A program made the position numbers and the translations under genes. From the NCBI GenBank assembly GCA_964475735.1, contig CAYYYI010000028.1:1-24609 (forward strand): a stretch of 24,609 nucleotides of DNA, written 5' to 3'. The notes below the pieces were generated by a model, which saw only the letters and a list, made by a program, of their open reading frames with translations, searched no databases and had not been told where the DNA came from. Shown here one piece after another: positions 15,276 through 22,754 of the stretch. How positions within the stretch are numbered: position 1 is the first letter of the stretch; each line of letters starts with the position of its first letter. Source of the DNA: UCB2 sp964475735 (GTDB taxonomy: Bacteria > Chloroflexota > Dehalococcoidia > Tepidiformales > Tepidiformaceae).

Positions 15276-15926
15276 CTACCGGTGCGGGGCGCCCTGGAAC
15301 TCGCAGGCATGCGAGCCTTCGCGCATGCGCTTGCACTGGGTGAGCTCGACCTCGGGGAGGACGGCCTGGAGCACGCCGATTTCGCCATCGCAAATGCCCT
15401 GGAAGTTGGAGGCCACGGCGAGCACGGGGCAGTTGTGCATGGTGAGCGTAAACGAGCCATCCTCGTGGGTTTCGAGGCGAGGCAGGAAACCGCGGTCGTC
15501 AAGGATATCCACCAGGCTGCGCAATCGCTGGGTGTAGTCCTGGCCGCGGAGGCGGTTGCGCGTGAGCCCCAGGTTTCGTTCGGCCACGCGGGTGAGCACG
15601 CGGTTGGCCATGGCGGGGTCTTCGTTGCGGAGGATATCGAGGAGGTCGTTGGCGAGCTCGTCGTAGGCCTGGGGGAAGAGGGCTTCGGCGGCGGTGGTGA
15701 GGTGGAAGATGAACTTGGGGCGGCCAGGCCCACCCTTCTGCTCCCGGTGGGAGACGAGCCCGCCGGCGTCGAGCGCGGCGAGGTGCTGCCGGATGGCGCT
15801 GACGGTGATGCCAAGGGCGCTGGCAAGCTCTTCGGCGCGGGCGCCGCCACGCTCTTTGAGCGTGGTGAGGATCTCGCGCCGTGTGGTGGGCAGGGAAGCC
15901 AGGGTAGCGGAGAGGTTGGCAGTCAC
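15276..15926 (-). CDS. SufR-like transcriptional regulator with C-terminal cysteines
   Basis: 216-residue regulator. A winged HTH occupies residues about 14-80 (REILTTLKERGGARAEELASALGITVSAIRQHLAALDAGGLV, wing with GGPGRPKFIFHL). The C-terminal domain has four Cys: C166, C179, C198 and C208, spaced X12, X18 and X9. SufR proteins bind an iron-sulfur cluster through similarly placed cysteines. From memory their spacing is X12-X13-X14, so the first, second and fourth positions would coincide and the third is shifted. Cluster sensing is therefore plausible but unproven. GTG 15926 is chosen because TATATT lies 6 bases upstream, giving a leaderless start; GTG 15971 is the longest alternative. No suf genes are in view. 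The targets may be its own gene and the divergent crotonase. Confidence 0.88.
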   Translation of the reverse strand: MTANLSATLASLPTTRREILTTLKERGGARAEELASALGITVSAIRQHLAALDAGGLVSHREQKGGPGRPKFIFHLTTAAEALFPQAYDELANDLLDILRNEDPAMANRVLTRVAERNLGLTRNRLRGQDYTQRLRSLVDILDDRGFLPRLETHEDGSFTLTMHNCPVLAVASNFQGICDGEIGVLQAVLPEVELTQCKRMREGSHACEFQGAPHR

Positions 15927-15960
15927 GTTGAAAATATACCGATTCCTGAAATAAATTTCA
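15927..15960 (-). promoter_or_regulatory. Promoter and operator-like inverted repeat of the SufR-like regulator
   Basis: On the minus strand TATATT (15938-15933) lies 6 bases before GTG 15926. TGAAAT-AA-ATTTCA (15947-15960) is a perfect 6-bp inverted repeat near the -35 position, well placed for autoregulation. The half-site matches the direct repeat at 7831-7846. Confidence 0.55.
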
Positions 15961-16027
15961 CCATGTAGCACCCGATTTCTCGAAGGCGCGCCCCGGCGTC
16001 CGCCCCCGTCCCGGTATTCGGATAAGA

Positions 16028-16056
16028 AAAGTATACGAACTTGCTAAAGTGTATGC
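16028..16056. repeat. AT-rich direct repeat in the divergent control region
   Basis: AAAGTATACG (16028-16037) and AAAGTGTATGC (16046-16056) are near-direct repeats 18 bases apart, in an AT-rich patch of the 15972-16164 gap between the SufR-like gene and the crotonase. They could be regulator sites or part of the crotonase promoter; no clean -35/-10 pair is seen. Confidence 0.35.
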
Positions 16057-16164
16057 ACCCCTCGCTGTGAGTCAAGGGGGAGGGGACACTGCTTGCGCCA
16101 GCGGCCCGGGCGGGGCATGGTTCCGGCCGGGGCCTGTTGGCCCACGAACGCCGGGAGGTGGGCA

Positions 16165-17007
16165 GTGCCATCGACGCTTCGGATCGAGATTGAGGACGGC
16201 GTGGGGATCATCACCCTGTCGCGCGCCACTGAATACAACACCATTACCCCCGCCCTGCGCGACGAGCTGGCGCAGGCGATCGACGCTCTCGACCACGACC
16301 CCGCCGCCCACGTCATCCTGTTGCGGGCGGAAGGGCCGGCGTTCTGCGCGGGCTACGGGCTCGATTGGTCCACCGCCGCGCCCCGCGAAGCTACGCCCGC
16401 CCGTCCCGTTTGGGACTCCGTGCAGGACATGCAGATGATCGGCCGCTTCGTGGATACCTACATGAAGCTCTGGTACGCGAAGAAGCCCACCATCGCCGCC
16501 GTGCAGGGCTGGTGCATCGGCGGGGGGACCGACATGGTGCTCTGCGCCGACATCATCATCGCGGGCGAATCGGCGAAGTTCGGGTACCCGCCTTCGCGCG
16601 TCTGGGGCACCCCCACCACGGCCATGTGGGTCTACCGCATGGGGCTGGAGAAGGCCAAGCGCTACATGCTCACGGGCGACGAGATCCCGGCTCCGAAGGC
16701 GGCCGAGATCGGCCTCATCCTCGAAACCGTCGCGGATGACGCACTGCAGGAGCATGCGGTTGCCTTCGCGAAACGAATGGCGATGGCGCCCACGAACCAG
16801 CTAATCATGCTGAAGCTGCTCTGCAACCAGACGGCGGAGAACATGGGGCTCGCATCGAGCCGCCAGCTCGGGGTGCTGTTCGATGGCATCGCGCGGCACA
16901 CGCAGGAGGGCTTGGACTTCGTTTCCCGGTCGCAGGAAGTGGGCTTCCGCCAGGCCGTGCGCGAGCGCGATGACCCGTTCGGGGACTACGGCTCGCGCCC
17001 CAGGTAG
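16165..17007 (+). CDS. Crotonase/enoyl-CoA hydratase family protein
   Basis: 280-residue crotonase-fold enzyme. GTG 16165 is chosen because GGGAGG precedes it; the frame is open further upstream, but those residues (proline/cysteine-rich) do not look like the family. Oxyanion-hole motifs are PAFCAGYGLDW and the central AAVQGWCIGGGTDMVLCADIIIAGESAKFGYP. The first hydratase Glu position is Asp (GGGTD) and the second lies in YPPSRVW with no Glu, so the exact reaction is uncertain. A C-terminal helix region follows (LMLKLLCNQTAENMG). It is divergent from the SufR-like regulator, which may control it. The substrate is unknown; a role in fatty or branched acyl-CoA metabolism is likely. Confidence 0.9.
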   Translation: MPSTLRIEIEDGVGIITLSRATEYNTITPALRDELAQAIDALDHDPAAHVILLRAEGPAFCAGYGLDWSTAAPREATPARPVWDSVQDMQMIGRFVDTYMKLWYAKKPTIAAVQGWCIGGGTDMVLCADIIIAGESAKFGYPPSRVWGTPTTAMWVYRMGLEKAKRYMLTGDEIPAPKAAEIGLILETVADDALQEHAVAFAKRMAMAPTNQLIMLKLLCNQTAENMGLASSRQLGVLFDGIARHTQEGLDFVSRSQEVGFRQAVRERDDPFGDYGSRPR

Positions 17008-17018
17008 CGGAGCGCCGG

Positions 17019-17047
17019 TTGCCCGCAGTGATCGTGGTTGCTAGTTT
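17019..17047 (+). promoter_or_regulatory. Possible promoter of the four-helix membrane protein gene
   Basis: TTGCCC (17019-17024) and TAGTTT (17042-17047) are 17 bases apart. A start site near 17054 would put GGGAGG (17068-17073) in the leader and a CTG codon at 17080. Confidence 0.35.
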
Positions 17048-18303
17048 TCGCGGAACCATCCCCGGCAGGGAGGCCACCACTGTTCCAGCGTGAACCTGGC
17101 CCATCCTTCGCCCGCCGCCGCCGCATTGCCGCGCCGCTGCTGGCGGTGGCGTTCGCACTCTCGTTCGCGGCCGCCCTCACCACCACCGCGGCGGAACAGC
17201 ACCTCTCGGACCCGCAGTTCTATAAGGACGCGCTCGAAAGCGAAGACGCCTACGACCGCGCCTACGACGACATCCTCTTCGACGACGACCTGACGGAGCA
17301 GGTGGAGGACCTCCTCGGCGGAGTGGACATCCCGGAACGCGAGATCAAGGACCTGGTGAAGGAGATCGCGCCCCCGAGGAAGCTCCGCAAGGCAGTGGAG
17401 GACGCGATTGACCGGATCGTCGAGTACATGAAGACGGGGAAGGAACTGGTGCTTGCCATCGACGTGACGGCGTTCGTCGAGGCGATCGCGGAGGTGGTCA
17501 TCAACTTCACCATCGAGGCGGTGATCGCCCTGCCGGTCGAGCGCTCGGCGAGCTACGAGCAGTTCGTCGAGGAGTTCGTGACTACGCTGGAGACGCTTGA
17601 CGGTGGCGGCATTCCCACCGCAATCCCTTCCTACCCGATCCCCGAAGAAGACGTCGAGGTGGTGGCCGCGCTGGTATTCGAGGTGAGCCGCATCGACCCG
17701 GAGAGCGAGCTGGGCGAGGGAGTGCTGCTGGCGGTCGCCCAGGACGACGTGTCCGGCGCGCTAAAGGTCGCCACGGCTTCGATCCTGCTCGACCTGGTTG
17801 TCGCTTCGGTGGAGGAGCTCATCTCACACCTCGACGAGGGGCCCGATGGCGAGCTCCTGCTGGCCGCGCCGGATTCGGTGGTCGAAAAGCTGGAGGGGCG
17901 GCTCGAATTGCCGCGGCGGATCCTGGGCATCGCCTCGGTAGGGAGGTTCGCGTCCGGGGCGCTGGCGCTGGCGGCGATTGCCGCCCTCGCGGTCCTCTAC
18001 GCCCCCGGCTGGCGCCGCACGCTGCGCTGGACCGGGTGCACGCTGGCAGGGGCGGGGGCCTTCACCTTCGCCTTCTGGGCGGTGGCTCGCGGCGAAATGG
18101 TGGGCCGCATAGCAGACATCGTGGTGAAGAAGACGCCGGGCTTCCCGGAGACGTTCTCGATGCTCGTCGATGACGTTCTCGAAGCGGCGGCGACGGAGAT
18201 AGACCCCACGTTCCAGCTGGCGGCGGCCGGTGTGGTGGTGGTGGGGCTGCTGCTTGTGGGGGCGTCGTTCGCCGTTCGCCCCCGGGCGGCTGTCTGCCCG
18301 TAG
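17038..18303 (+). CDS. Hypothetical membrane protein, four predicted helices, large external domain
   Basis: 421 residues if started at TTG 17038; function not recognised. Layout: a basic N-terminus (ARRRRIAAPL) and one membrane helix at about 30-50, then some 250 hydrophilic, strongly acidic residues probably outside the membrane, then three helices at about 302-323, 332-350 and 393-414. The external part has conserved-looking pieces: LSDPQFYKDALESEDAYDRAYDDIL, LLGGVDIPEREIKDLVKEIAPP and a later DVTAFVEAIAE. The start is uncertain. The best ribosome site (GGGAGG, 17068-17073) is 6 bases before CTG 17080, which would give a shorter, better-looking N-terminus (MFQREPGP). It lies in the same direction as the crotonase, 30 bases on, and as the DUF389 gene after it. 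Confidence 0.8.
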   Translation: MLVFAEPSPAGRPPLFQREPGPSFARRRRIAAPLLAVAFALSFAAALTTTAAEQHLSDPQFYKDALESEDAYDRAYDDILFDDDLTEQVEDLLGGVDIPEREIKDLVKEIAPPRKLRKAVEDAIDRIVEYMKTGKELVLAIDVTAFVEAIAEVVINFTIEAVIALPVERSASYEQFVEEFVTTLETLDGGGIPTAIPSYPIPEEDVEVVAALVFEVSRIDPESELGEGVLLAVAQDDVSGALKVATASILLDLVVASVEELISHLDEGPDGELLLAAPDSVVEKLEGRLELPRRILGIASVGRFASGALALAAIAALAVLYAPGWRRTLRWTGCTLAGAGAFTFAFWAVARGEMVGRIADIVVKKTPGFPETFSMLVDDVLEAAATEIDPTFQLAAAGVVVVGLLLVGASFAVRPRAAVCP

Positions 18304-18318
18304 TGGCCGTGCTGGCAC

Positions 18319-18324
18319 GATAAT
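18319..18324 (+). promoter_or_regulatory. -10-like GATAAT before the DUF389 gene
   Basis: GATAAT matches the -10 consensus at 5 of 6 bases and would start a leader of about 50 bases. That leader includes a GCGGCC/GGCCGC stem and the GGAGG site before ATG 18381. No good -35 is seen. Confidence 0.35.
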
Positions 18325-18380
18325 GCGGACTGCGGCCGCGGCACTGTGGCCGCGTAGCGAAATCGCGGGAGGCCGGTCCG

Positions 18381-19541
18381 ATGCCAGCACACAACCAGGC
18401 CGAGGACAACCGGGCTATTCGCCTGCACGTCTCGGCTGAGCTGCGGCGGAGCGCCCGGCCGGACACGGCGTACTTCCTGCTCATCGCCCTGTCGTGCCTC
18501 ATCGCGACGCTGGGGCTGATCCTCGATTCGGTGGCGATCATCGTCGGGGCCATGCTCATCGCTCCCCTGATGTCCCCGATCATGGCGGTCTCGTTCGCTT
18601 CGCTGGGCCGCCGGCGCGGGCTGCTGCGGCAGGCTTCGATTTCGCTGGTCGCGGGGGTAGCGCTCTCCATCGCACTTTCCGCAGCGCTGACGTGGCTGGC
18701 GCGCCAGTTGCCCTTCAACGCGCTCACCAGCGTCCCCGGCGAAGTGGAGTCGCGCACCTCGCCGAACCCATTCGACCTGGTCATCGCGCTGGCAGGCGGG
18801 TCGGCAGGCGCCTATTCGCTGGCGCGGCTGCAGGGCTCCACGGCGCTTCCGGGGGTGGCCATCGCCACGGCGCTCATGCCGCCGCTGTGCACAGTGGGTA
18901 TCGGGATTGTGCTGGGGAACGGCGGCTACTGGAGTGGCGCCCTGCTGCTCTTCCTCACCAATCTGGTGGCAATCGTCTTTGCCGGGGTGGTTGTATTCCT
19001 TGCCCTTGGCCTGCGCCCGCGAAGGGCCGGAGCAGCTATTCCGCGCGTGTATGCGACGGGTGCGCTCGTGCTGCTGATCGCCGTTCCGCTGGTCGTTCTA
19101 ACGGTTCGCTCGGTGAACGAATCGCGCGAAGCGGACCGCGTCCGCGTGGCCACCGAGCATGGGCTGCGGGAGCAACTCCCCGGATCGAAGCTGCTCGAAC
19201 TCAGCCGCACATCCGACGGTTCGACGTTGAACCTGACGATCACGGCGCGCGTCGTGGGCGACGCTTCGCTGGAAGATGTGCAGACAATCCAGGCGCTCAT
19301 CGCGCAGCAGCTTCAGCGGCCGGTTTCGGTGGTATTCGTGGGAGTCCCGGCGGTCATGCTCGATCCGCTAAACCCGCCCCCTCGCGGCGTGACCATCACT
19401 CCGAGCCCGGCGGCGACCCCGGTACAGCCCACGGCAACCGCCACGGCAACCCCCACTGCAACGGCCACGCCTTCGCCCACACCCACCGTGGAGGTGCGGT
19501 CTCCCGAAACGGGCAATGCTGGCCTGGCGGGGAAGGACTGA
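18381..19541 (+). CDS. DUF389 / TIGR00341 family membrane protein
   Basis: 386-residue integral membrane protein of unknown function. ATG 18381 has GGAGG 8 bases upstream. The DUF389 core is clear: DTAYFLLIALSCLIATLGLILDS, VAIIVGAMLIAPLMSPI, ALAGGSAGAYSLAR and ATALMPPLCTVGIGIVLGNGGYWSGALLLFLTNLVAIVFAG. Six or seven helices end near residue 240. A soluble domain follows (DRVRVATEHGLREQLPG...), then a low-complexity Thr/Pro/Ala tail (QPTATATATPTATATPSPTPT) built from 12-base DNA repeats. Such TP-rich tails are common in Chloroflexota surface proteins and suggest an extracytoplasmic C-terminus. The gene is convergent with nhaA, with 14 bases between. Confidence 0.93.
   Translation: MPAHNQAEDNRAIRLHVSAELRRSARPDTAYFLLIALSCLIATLGLILDSVAIIVGAMLIAPLMSPIMAVSFASLGRRRGLLRQASISLVAGVALSIALSAALTWLARQLPFNALTSVPGEVESRTSPNPFDLVIALAGGSAGAYSLARLQGSTALPGVAIATALMPPLCTVGIGIVLGNGGYWSGALLLFLTNLVAIVFAGVVVFLALGLRPRRAGAAIPRVYATGALVLLIAVPLVVLTVRSVNESREADRVRVATEHGLREQLPGSKLLELSRTSDGSTLNLTITARVVGDASLEDVQTIQALIAQQLQRPVSVVFVGVPAVMLDPLNPPPRGVTITPSPAATPVQPTATATATPTATATPSPTPTVEVRSPETGNAGLAGKD
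19431..19478 (+). repeat. 12-base tandem repeat coding the Thr/Pro/Ala tail
   Basis: Four imperfect 12-base units (ACGGCAACCGCC, ACGGCAACCCCC, ACTGCAACGGCC, ACGCCTTCGCCC) code for the low-complexity tail of the DUF389 protein. Copy number may vary between strains. Confidence 0.6.
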
Positions 19542-19555
19542 GGGGAAGCAGAGCT

Positions 19556-20878
19556 TCAGAGGCCAGACGCCGTCGTGCGCCGGGCACGCATCGAAAGCGC
19601 CAGTATGCCCAGCGCTCCCGCTGCGACGGAAGCGCCGAGGATACCCATCTTGGCTTCGGCGACCAGGGAAGCCTCATCGAATGCAAGCCCGGTGATGAAG
19701 AGCGAGACGGTGAAGCCGATCCCGGCGAGCAGGCCCGCGCCCACCATGTCGAGCCAGCGGACGCCAGCAGGTAGAGCGGCCCATCCAAGGCGCACGGCGA
19801 TCCAGGCAAAGGCGGTAATGCCGGTCACCTTGCCCAGTACCAGCCCCATGATGATGCCCATCGTGACCGGGCTCTCGGCGGCTGCCCGGAGGGCGTCGCT
19901 ATCGATGATGAGCCCGGCGTTGGCCAGGGCGAAGATGGGCACGATGAGGTAGCTGACCCAGGGGTGCAGGACGCGCTCCAGCCGGTCGAGTGGCGATTCG
20001 GCGCCGCGGGCGAGCCACTCCATCTCTTTGAGGAGGTACTGTTCGCGCTCGTGGTCGCCGGCCGCCTGTGCTGCGCGGAAGCGGTCAAGCAGGTCCTGGG
20101 CGTGTTCGTCGAAGGCCGCGCGGGCGGAGTAGGGCCGCGCCGGGGTGAGGGCGGCGAGAATCACGCCGGCGATGGTGGCGTGGATCCCCGACTTGAGCAC
20201 GGCCACCCAGAGCAGAGCGCCGAGGACGAAGTAGACATCGACCGAGCGTACCCCCGCCCGCCTTACCGCGAGAATGAGGGCGAGGGCGGCCGCCGCCCAG
20301 GCCAGCGCCTCGATCGAGAGGTCGTCCGTGTAGAAGATCGCGATGACCGCGATCGCGCCCAGGTCATCCACGATTGCCAGTGCCAGCAGGAACACCTTGA
20401 GCCCGAAGGGAACGCGTGACCCGAGCAGCGCCAGGGCGCCGAGGGCAAAGGCGATGTCGGTGGCCATGGGGATGCCCCAGCCGTGCTGCCCTTCGCCGCC
20501 CGCGTTCCAGGCGAAGTAAATGAGGGCGGGAACCACCATCCCGCCGAGCGCCGCTGCCGCCGGGAGAGCCGCGCGGCGGGGCGAAGCCAGTTCGCCTTCC
20601 ACCAGTTCGCGCTTGATTTCCAGCCCCACAACGAAGAAGAAGATGGCCATGAGGCCGTCGTTGACGAAGTGGCCGAGGGTTTCATCGATGCGGAAGAGGT
20701 TGAAGTCGAGGGACAGGTGGGCGTGCCAGAGGTCGTGGTAGGCGTCGTCCCAGGGGGAGTTGGCCCAGGCGATGGCGACGACCGTGGCGGCAAGCAGCAC
20801 GATGCCGCCGGAGACCTCGGTGTGCACGAAAGCCTGCGCAGGCCGCACCAGCCGCTCGGAGAGGAAGGAGCGAAGCAT
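19556..20878 (-). CDS. nhaA: Na+/H+ antiporter NhaA
   Basis: 440-residue sodium/proton antiporter of the cytoplasmic membrane, used in pH and sodium homeostasis. Family segments run in order: EVSGGIVLLAATVVAIAWANSPW, FVNDGLMAIFFFVVGLEIKRELVEGEL, GWGIPMATDIAFALGALALLG, and the essential Asp pair in ALAIVDDLGAIAVIAIFYT. A hydrophilic insertion of about 50 residues (residues about 254-305, FDEHAQDLLDRFRAAQAAGDHEREQ...) makes it longer than the 388-residue E. coli protein; longer forms of this kind are common in Gram-positives and related groups. No ribosome site precedes ATG 20878, but TCGACA-18-GACAAT lies just upstream, suggesting a nearly leaderless message. Confidence 0.96.
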   Translation of the reverse strand: MLRSFLSERLVRPAQAFVHTEVSGGIVLLAATVVAIAWANSPWDDAYHDLWHAHLSLDFNLFRIDETLGHFVNDGLMAIFFFVVGLEIKRELVEGELASPRRAALPAAAALGGMVVPALIYFAWNAGGEGQHGWGIPMATDIAFALGALALLGSRVPFGLKVFLLALAIVDDLGAIAVIAIFYTDDLSIEALAWAAAALALILAVRRAGVRSVDVYFVLGALLWVAVLKSGIHATIAGVILAALTPARPYSARAAFDEHAQDLLDRFRAAQAAGDHEREQYLLKEMEWLARGAESPLDRLERVLHPWVSYLIVPIFALANAGLIIDSDALRAAAESPVTMGIIMGLVLGKVTGITAFAWIAVRLGWAALPAGVRWLDMVGAGLLAGIGFTVSLFITGLAFDEASLVAEAKMGILGASVAAGALGILALSMRARRTTASGL

Positions 20879-20887
20879 TGCCGGGCG

Positions 20888-20917
20888 ATTGTCGGTGGAG
20901 TGCAGGCCCGTTGTCGA
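20888..20917 (-). promoter_or_regulatory. Predicted nhaA promoter
   Basis: Minus strand TCGACA (20917-20912) matches the -35 consensus at 5 of 6 bases. GACAAT (20893-20888) follows after 18 bases and ends 9 bases before ATG 20878. Confidence 0.5.
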
Positions 20918-20924
20918 ACTGGTC

Positions 20925-20930
20925 TATCAT
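20925..20930 (+). promoter_or_regulatory. -10-like TATCAT before the three-Cys protein gene
   Basis: TATCAT on the plus strand would start a leader of about 32 bases with the GGAGGG site used by ATG 20969. No -35 is recognised. It lies back to back with the nhaA promoter. Confidence 0.35.
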
Positions 20931-20968
20931 GCGAAGGGCGGGGTGCACTTCGGATTTGGAGGGCCAGG

Positions 20969-21721
20969 ATGAGCGACGGCTCGAAGATCGAATGGACCGA
21001 GGCGACATGGAACCCGGTTACGGGTTGCACAAAGGTCAGTCCCGGTTGTGCCCACTGTTACGCGGAGACGTTTGCCGAGCGCTTCCGCGGCGTTCCGGGA
21101 CACCCATATGAGATGGGCTTCGACCTCGCACTGCGTCCCGAGCGCCTTGAACTTCCCATCGCCTGGAAGCAGCCCCGGCTCATTTTCGTGAACAGCATGA
21201 GCGACCTGTTCCACGAACAAGTGCCGGACGAGTACATCCGGGCCGTGTTCTCCACAATGGAGCGCGCTTCGCTCCATACATTCCAGGTTCTAACCAAGCG
21301 CCCGGGGCGAGCGGCCTCTCTTGCGGCCCGCCTGCCCTGGGCGCCCAACGTCTGGATGGGCGTCTCGGTGGAGAACCAGCGCTGGGTGAGGCGCGTCGAC
21401 CTCTTGCGGCAGATCCCGGCTGCCATCAGGTTCCTCTCCTGCGAACCTCTGCTGGGACCGCTCTCCCTCGACCTGGCTGACATCCAGTGGGTCATAGCCG
21501 GGGGCGAGTCGGGCCCCAAGGCCCGGCCAATGAAGGAGGAGTGGGTCGTTGGCCTCAGGGATCAGTGCGTTGGGCAGGGAGTCCCGTTCTTCTTCAAGCA
21601 GTGGGGAGCCTTCAACTGCGAAGGGCGGCGCGTCGGGAAGGCTCGAGCGGGGAGGGCGCTGTCCGGACGGACGTGGGACGAGGTGCCCGTTAGTCGAGGA
21701 GGCCTGGCAGCCTCAGGTTAG
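20969..21721 (+). CDS. Phage Gp37/Gp68-like three-Cys-motif protein (DUF5131)
   Basis: 250-residue DUF5131 protein. ATG 20969 follows GGAGGG. The hallmark N-terminus is present: IEWTEATWNPVTGCTKVSPGCAHCYAE, with C20-X6-C27-X2-C30. This three-cysteine motif resembles iron-sulfur/radical-SAM sites, though the spacing is not the canonical CX3CX2C. Downstream family segments are FVNSMSDLFHE, FQVLTKRP, VWMGVSVENQRWVRRVDLLRQIPAAIRFLSCEPLLGPL and WVIAGGESGPKARPMKEEWV, then VPFFFKQWG. The biochemical function is unknown; the family is found in phages, plasmids and islands. Its 3' end overlaps that of tcmP by 32 bases, tail to tail. GC is visibly lower than in the LLM gene, which suggests transfer. 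Confidence 0.93.
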   Translation: MSDGSKIEWTEATWNPVTGCTKVSPGCAHCYAETFAERFRGVPGHPYEMGFDLALRPERLELPIAWKQPRLIFVNSMSDLFHEQVPDEYIRAVFSTMERASLHTFQVLTKRPGRAASLAARLPWAPNVWMGVSVENQRWVRRVDLLRQIPAAIRFLSCEPLLGPLSLDLADIQWVIAGGESGPKARPMKEEWVVGLRDQCVGQGVPFFFKQWGAFNCEGRRVGKARAGRALSGRTWDEVPVSRGGLAASG

Positions 21722-22595
21722 GCTCGTTCGGGTACATCGCCTTGAAGACATCCGACATGATCTTGCTTCCCACAACGTGATCGGTTGCGAAGATCAGGTG
21801 GTACACAGATGCCCTTCTGCCCGGGCGGGTGACGGATCGCGTCTCGACGAATTCGTAGCCGAGATCGTCGCCGAGCCACGCTGCGTAGCTTGCGGCATGA
21901 CGTTGCCGTCCCTCTTCAGAGGTGATCTCACCAGCGAGCTTCATCCGCCAGGTCTCTTGCCATTCCAGAGTCGGCATGCACCTGAGCAGCGCCGACAGGT
22001 TGTGCGGCTCTACTTCCCCTTCAATGGGCAGGAGCCTGTCCAGCCAGCTTGAGATCAGTAGGATGAGCAGCTCGCTCTTCCGGCGGCCCTCTCGGTGTCT
22101 TGCCGCGGTCGCGACCGTCTTCCAGTGTAGCTCCGTGCCCTCCGGGTCCAGCAGCACGAACACAGGTGCATCAACCGGGATGAACTCCGTCATGGCTCCT
22201 TCGAGTTCGACGTTGCAGTCACCCTCCAGAACGGCTGCTCGTTCTCCGTACTTCGCCACTCGTTGGCGCAGTGCTTTGACATTCGCCTGCTTCACGTCCA
22301 TTGCCACGCATCGGGTGAATCTCGGCTCCACGCTCAGGGCAAGCGGGGTCGAGCCGAGGAGCCACTCGTTCGTCGCTTCGACACTACAGAGGCCGCAGCC
22401 AGCCATTGCATCGACGAAGTAGAAACCGTTTGGCACCGCCTTGCAGGCTGTCGCAAATGCCGGCAGGTAGGAGCGCAGAATGCCGAGCTTATCCCGAGTC
22501 CACGGCTGAGCGGAACGCACCGGAGCTATACCGTCATATTCAACCCGAATGTCGGCTATGAATTCCTGGGGCGGGCGGCGCCGCTGCTTCGCCAT
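21690..22595 (-). CDS. tcmP: Three-Cys-motif partner protein TcmP
   Basis: 301-residue TcmP, the regular neighbour of DUF5131 three-Cys proteins. ATG 22595 is chosen because TTGACA-17-TACCTG ends 6 bases before it; residues further upstream do not resemble the family. Features: N-terminal WTRDKLGILRSYLPAF, a Rossmann-like methyltransferase-type motif FYFVDAMAGCGLC (residues 58-70) and LLGSTPLALSV. Next come VAMDVKQANVKALRQRV, a second motif FVLLDPEGTELHWKTV, and the C-terminal segment YHLIFATDHVVGSKIMSDVF. Most family members have FAGPG where this one has MAGCG, with a second Cys two residues on (CGLC). Methyltransferase-like binding is inferred; no activity is established. The pair is usually co-directional, but here it is convergent. 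Confidence 0.9.
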   Translation of the reverse strand: MAKQRRRPPQEFIADIRVEYDGIAPVRSAQPWTRDKLGILRSYLPAFATACKAVPNGFYFVDAMAGCGLCSVEATNEWLLGSTPLALSVEPRFTRCVAMDVKQANVKALRQRVAKYGERAAVLEGDCNVELEGAMTEFIPVDAPVFVLLDPEGTELHWKTVATAARHREGRRKSELLILLISSWLDRLLPIEGEVEPHNLSALLRCMPTLEWQETWRMKLAGEITSEEGRQRHAASYAAWLGDDLGYEFVETRSVTRPGRRASVYHLIFATDHVVGSKIMSDVFKAMYPNEPNLRLPGLLD

Positions 22596-22630
22596 TCGGC
22601 ACAGGTACGCCACTCCCGGATGCTTGTCAA
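22596..22630 (-). promoter_or_regulatory. Predicted tcmP promoter with a leaderless start
   Basis: Minus strand TTGACA (22630-22625) is a perfect -35 consensus. After a 17-base spacer comes TACCTG (22607-22602), then 6 bases, then ATG 22595. Transcription would begin at or next to the start codon. No Shine-Dalgarno sequence lies close to the ATG. Confidence 0.55.
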
Positions 22631-22676
22631 CCGCTAAGGAACCCGCTCGCATTGATGGACTGCTTCGCCGGGCTGG

Positions 22677-22682
22677 TAGACT
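22677..22682 (+). promoter_or_regulatory. -10-like TAGACT upstream of the LLM oxidoreductase
   Basis: TAGACT, the same hexamer seen before the tRNA-Sec gene, lies 9 bases before GTG 22692. It could drive the LLM gene. TTGATG is 19 bases upstream, a long spacing. Confidence 0.35.
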
Positions 22683-22691
22683 GCCTCGACC

Positions 22692-22742
22692 GTGACCGAC
22701 TCGCTCCCGCAGGAGTTCCTGGTCCGTCAGGCTAAGCACTAA
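22692..22742 (+). CDS. Possible 16-residue leader ORF before the LLM gene
   Basis: GTG 22692 opens a 16-codon frame (MTDSLPQEFLVRQAKH) that ends at TAA 22742, 12 bases before the LLM start. It follows TAGACT by 9 bases, so it could be translated from a leaderless message. The AAGGA ribosome site of the LLM gene overlaps its stop codon, which would allow coupling. It may be chance; nothing beyond position supports it. Confidence 0.2.
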   Translation: MTDSLPQEFLVRQAKH

Positions 22743-22754
22743 GGATGAAAGCAA

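Noticed and set aside
18494..19774. 426-codon frame overlapping the DUF389 gene on the same strand
   Set aside because: Low-complexity Arg/Gly/His product, while the DUF389 frame has clear family motifs.
20483..20968. Upstream extension of the three-Cys protein
   Set aside because: It runs antisense to nhaA and lacks family similarity; ATG 20969 has GGAGGG and the conserved start.
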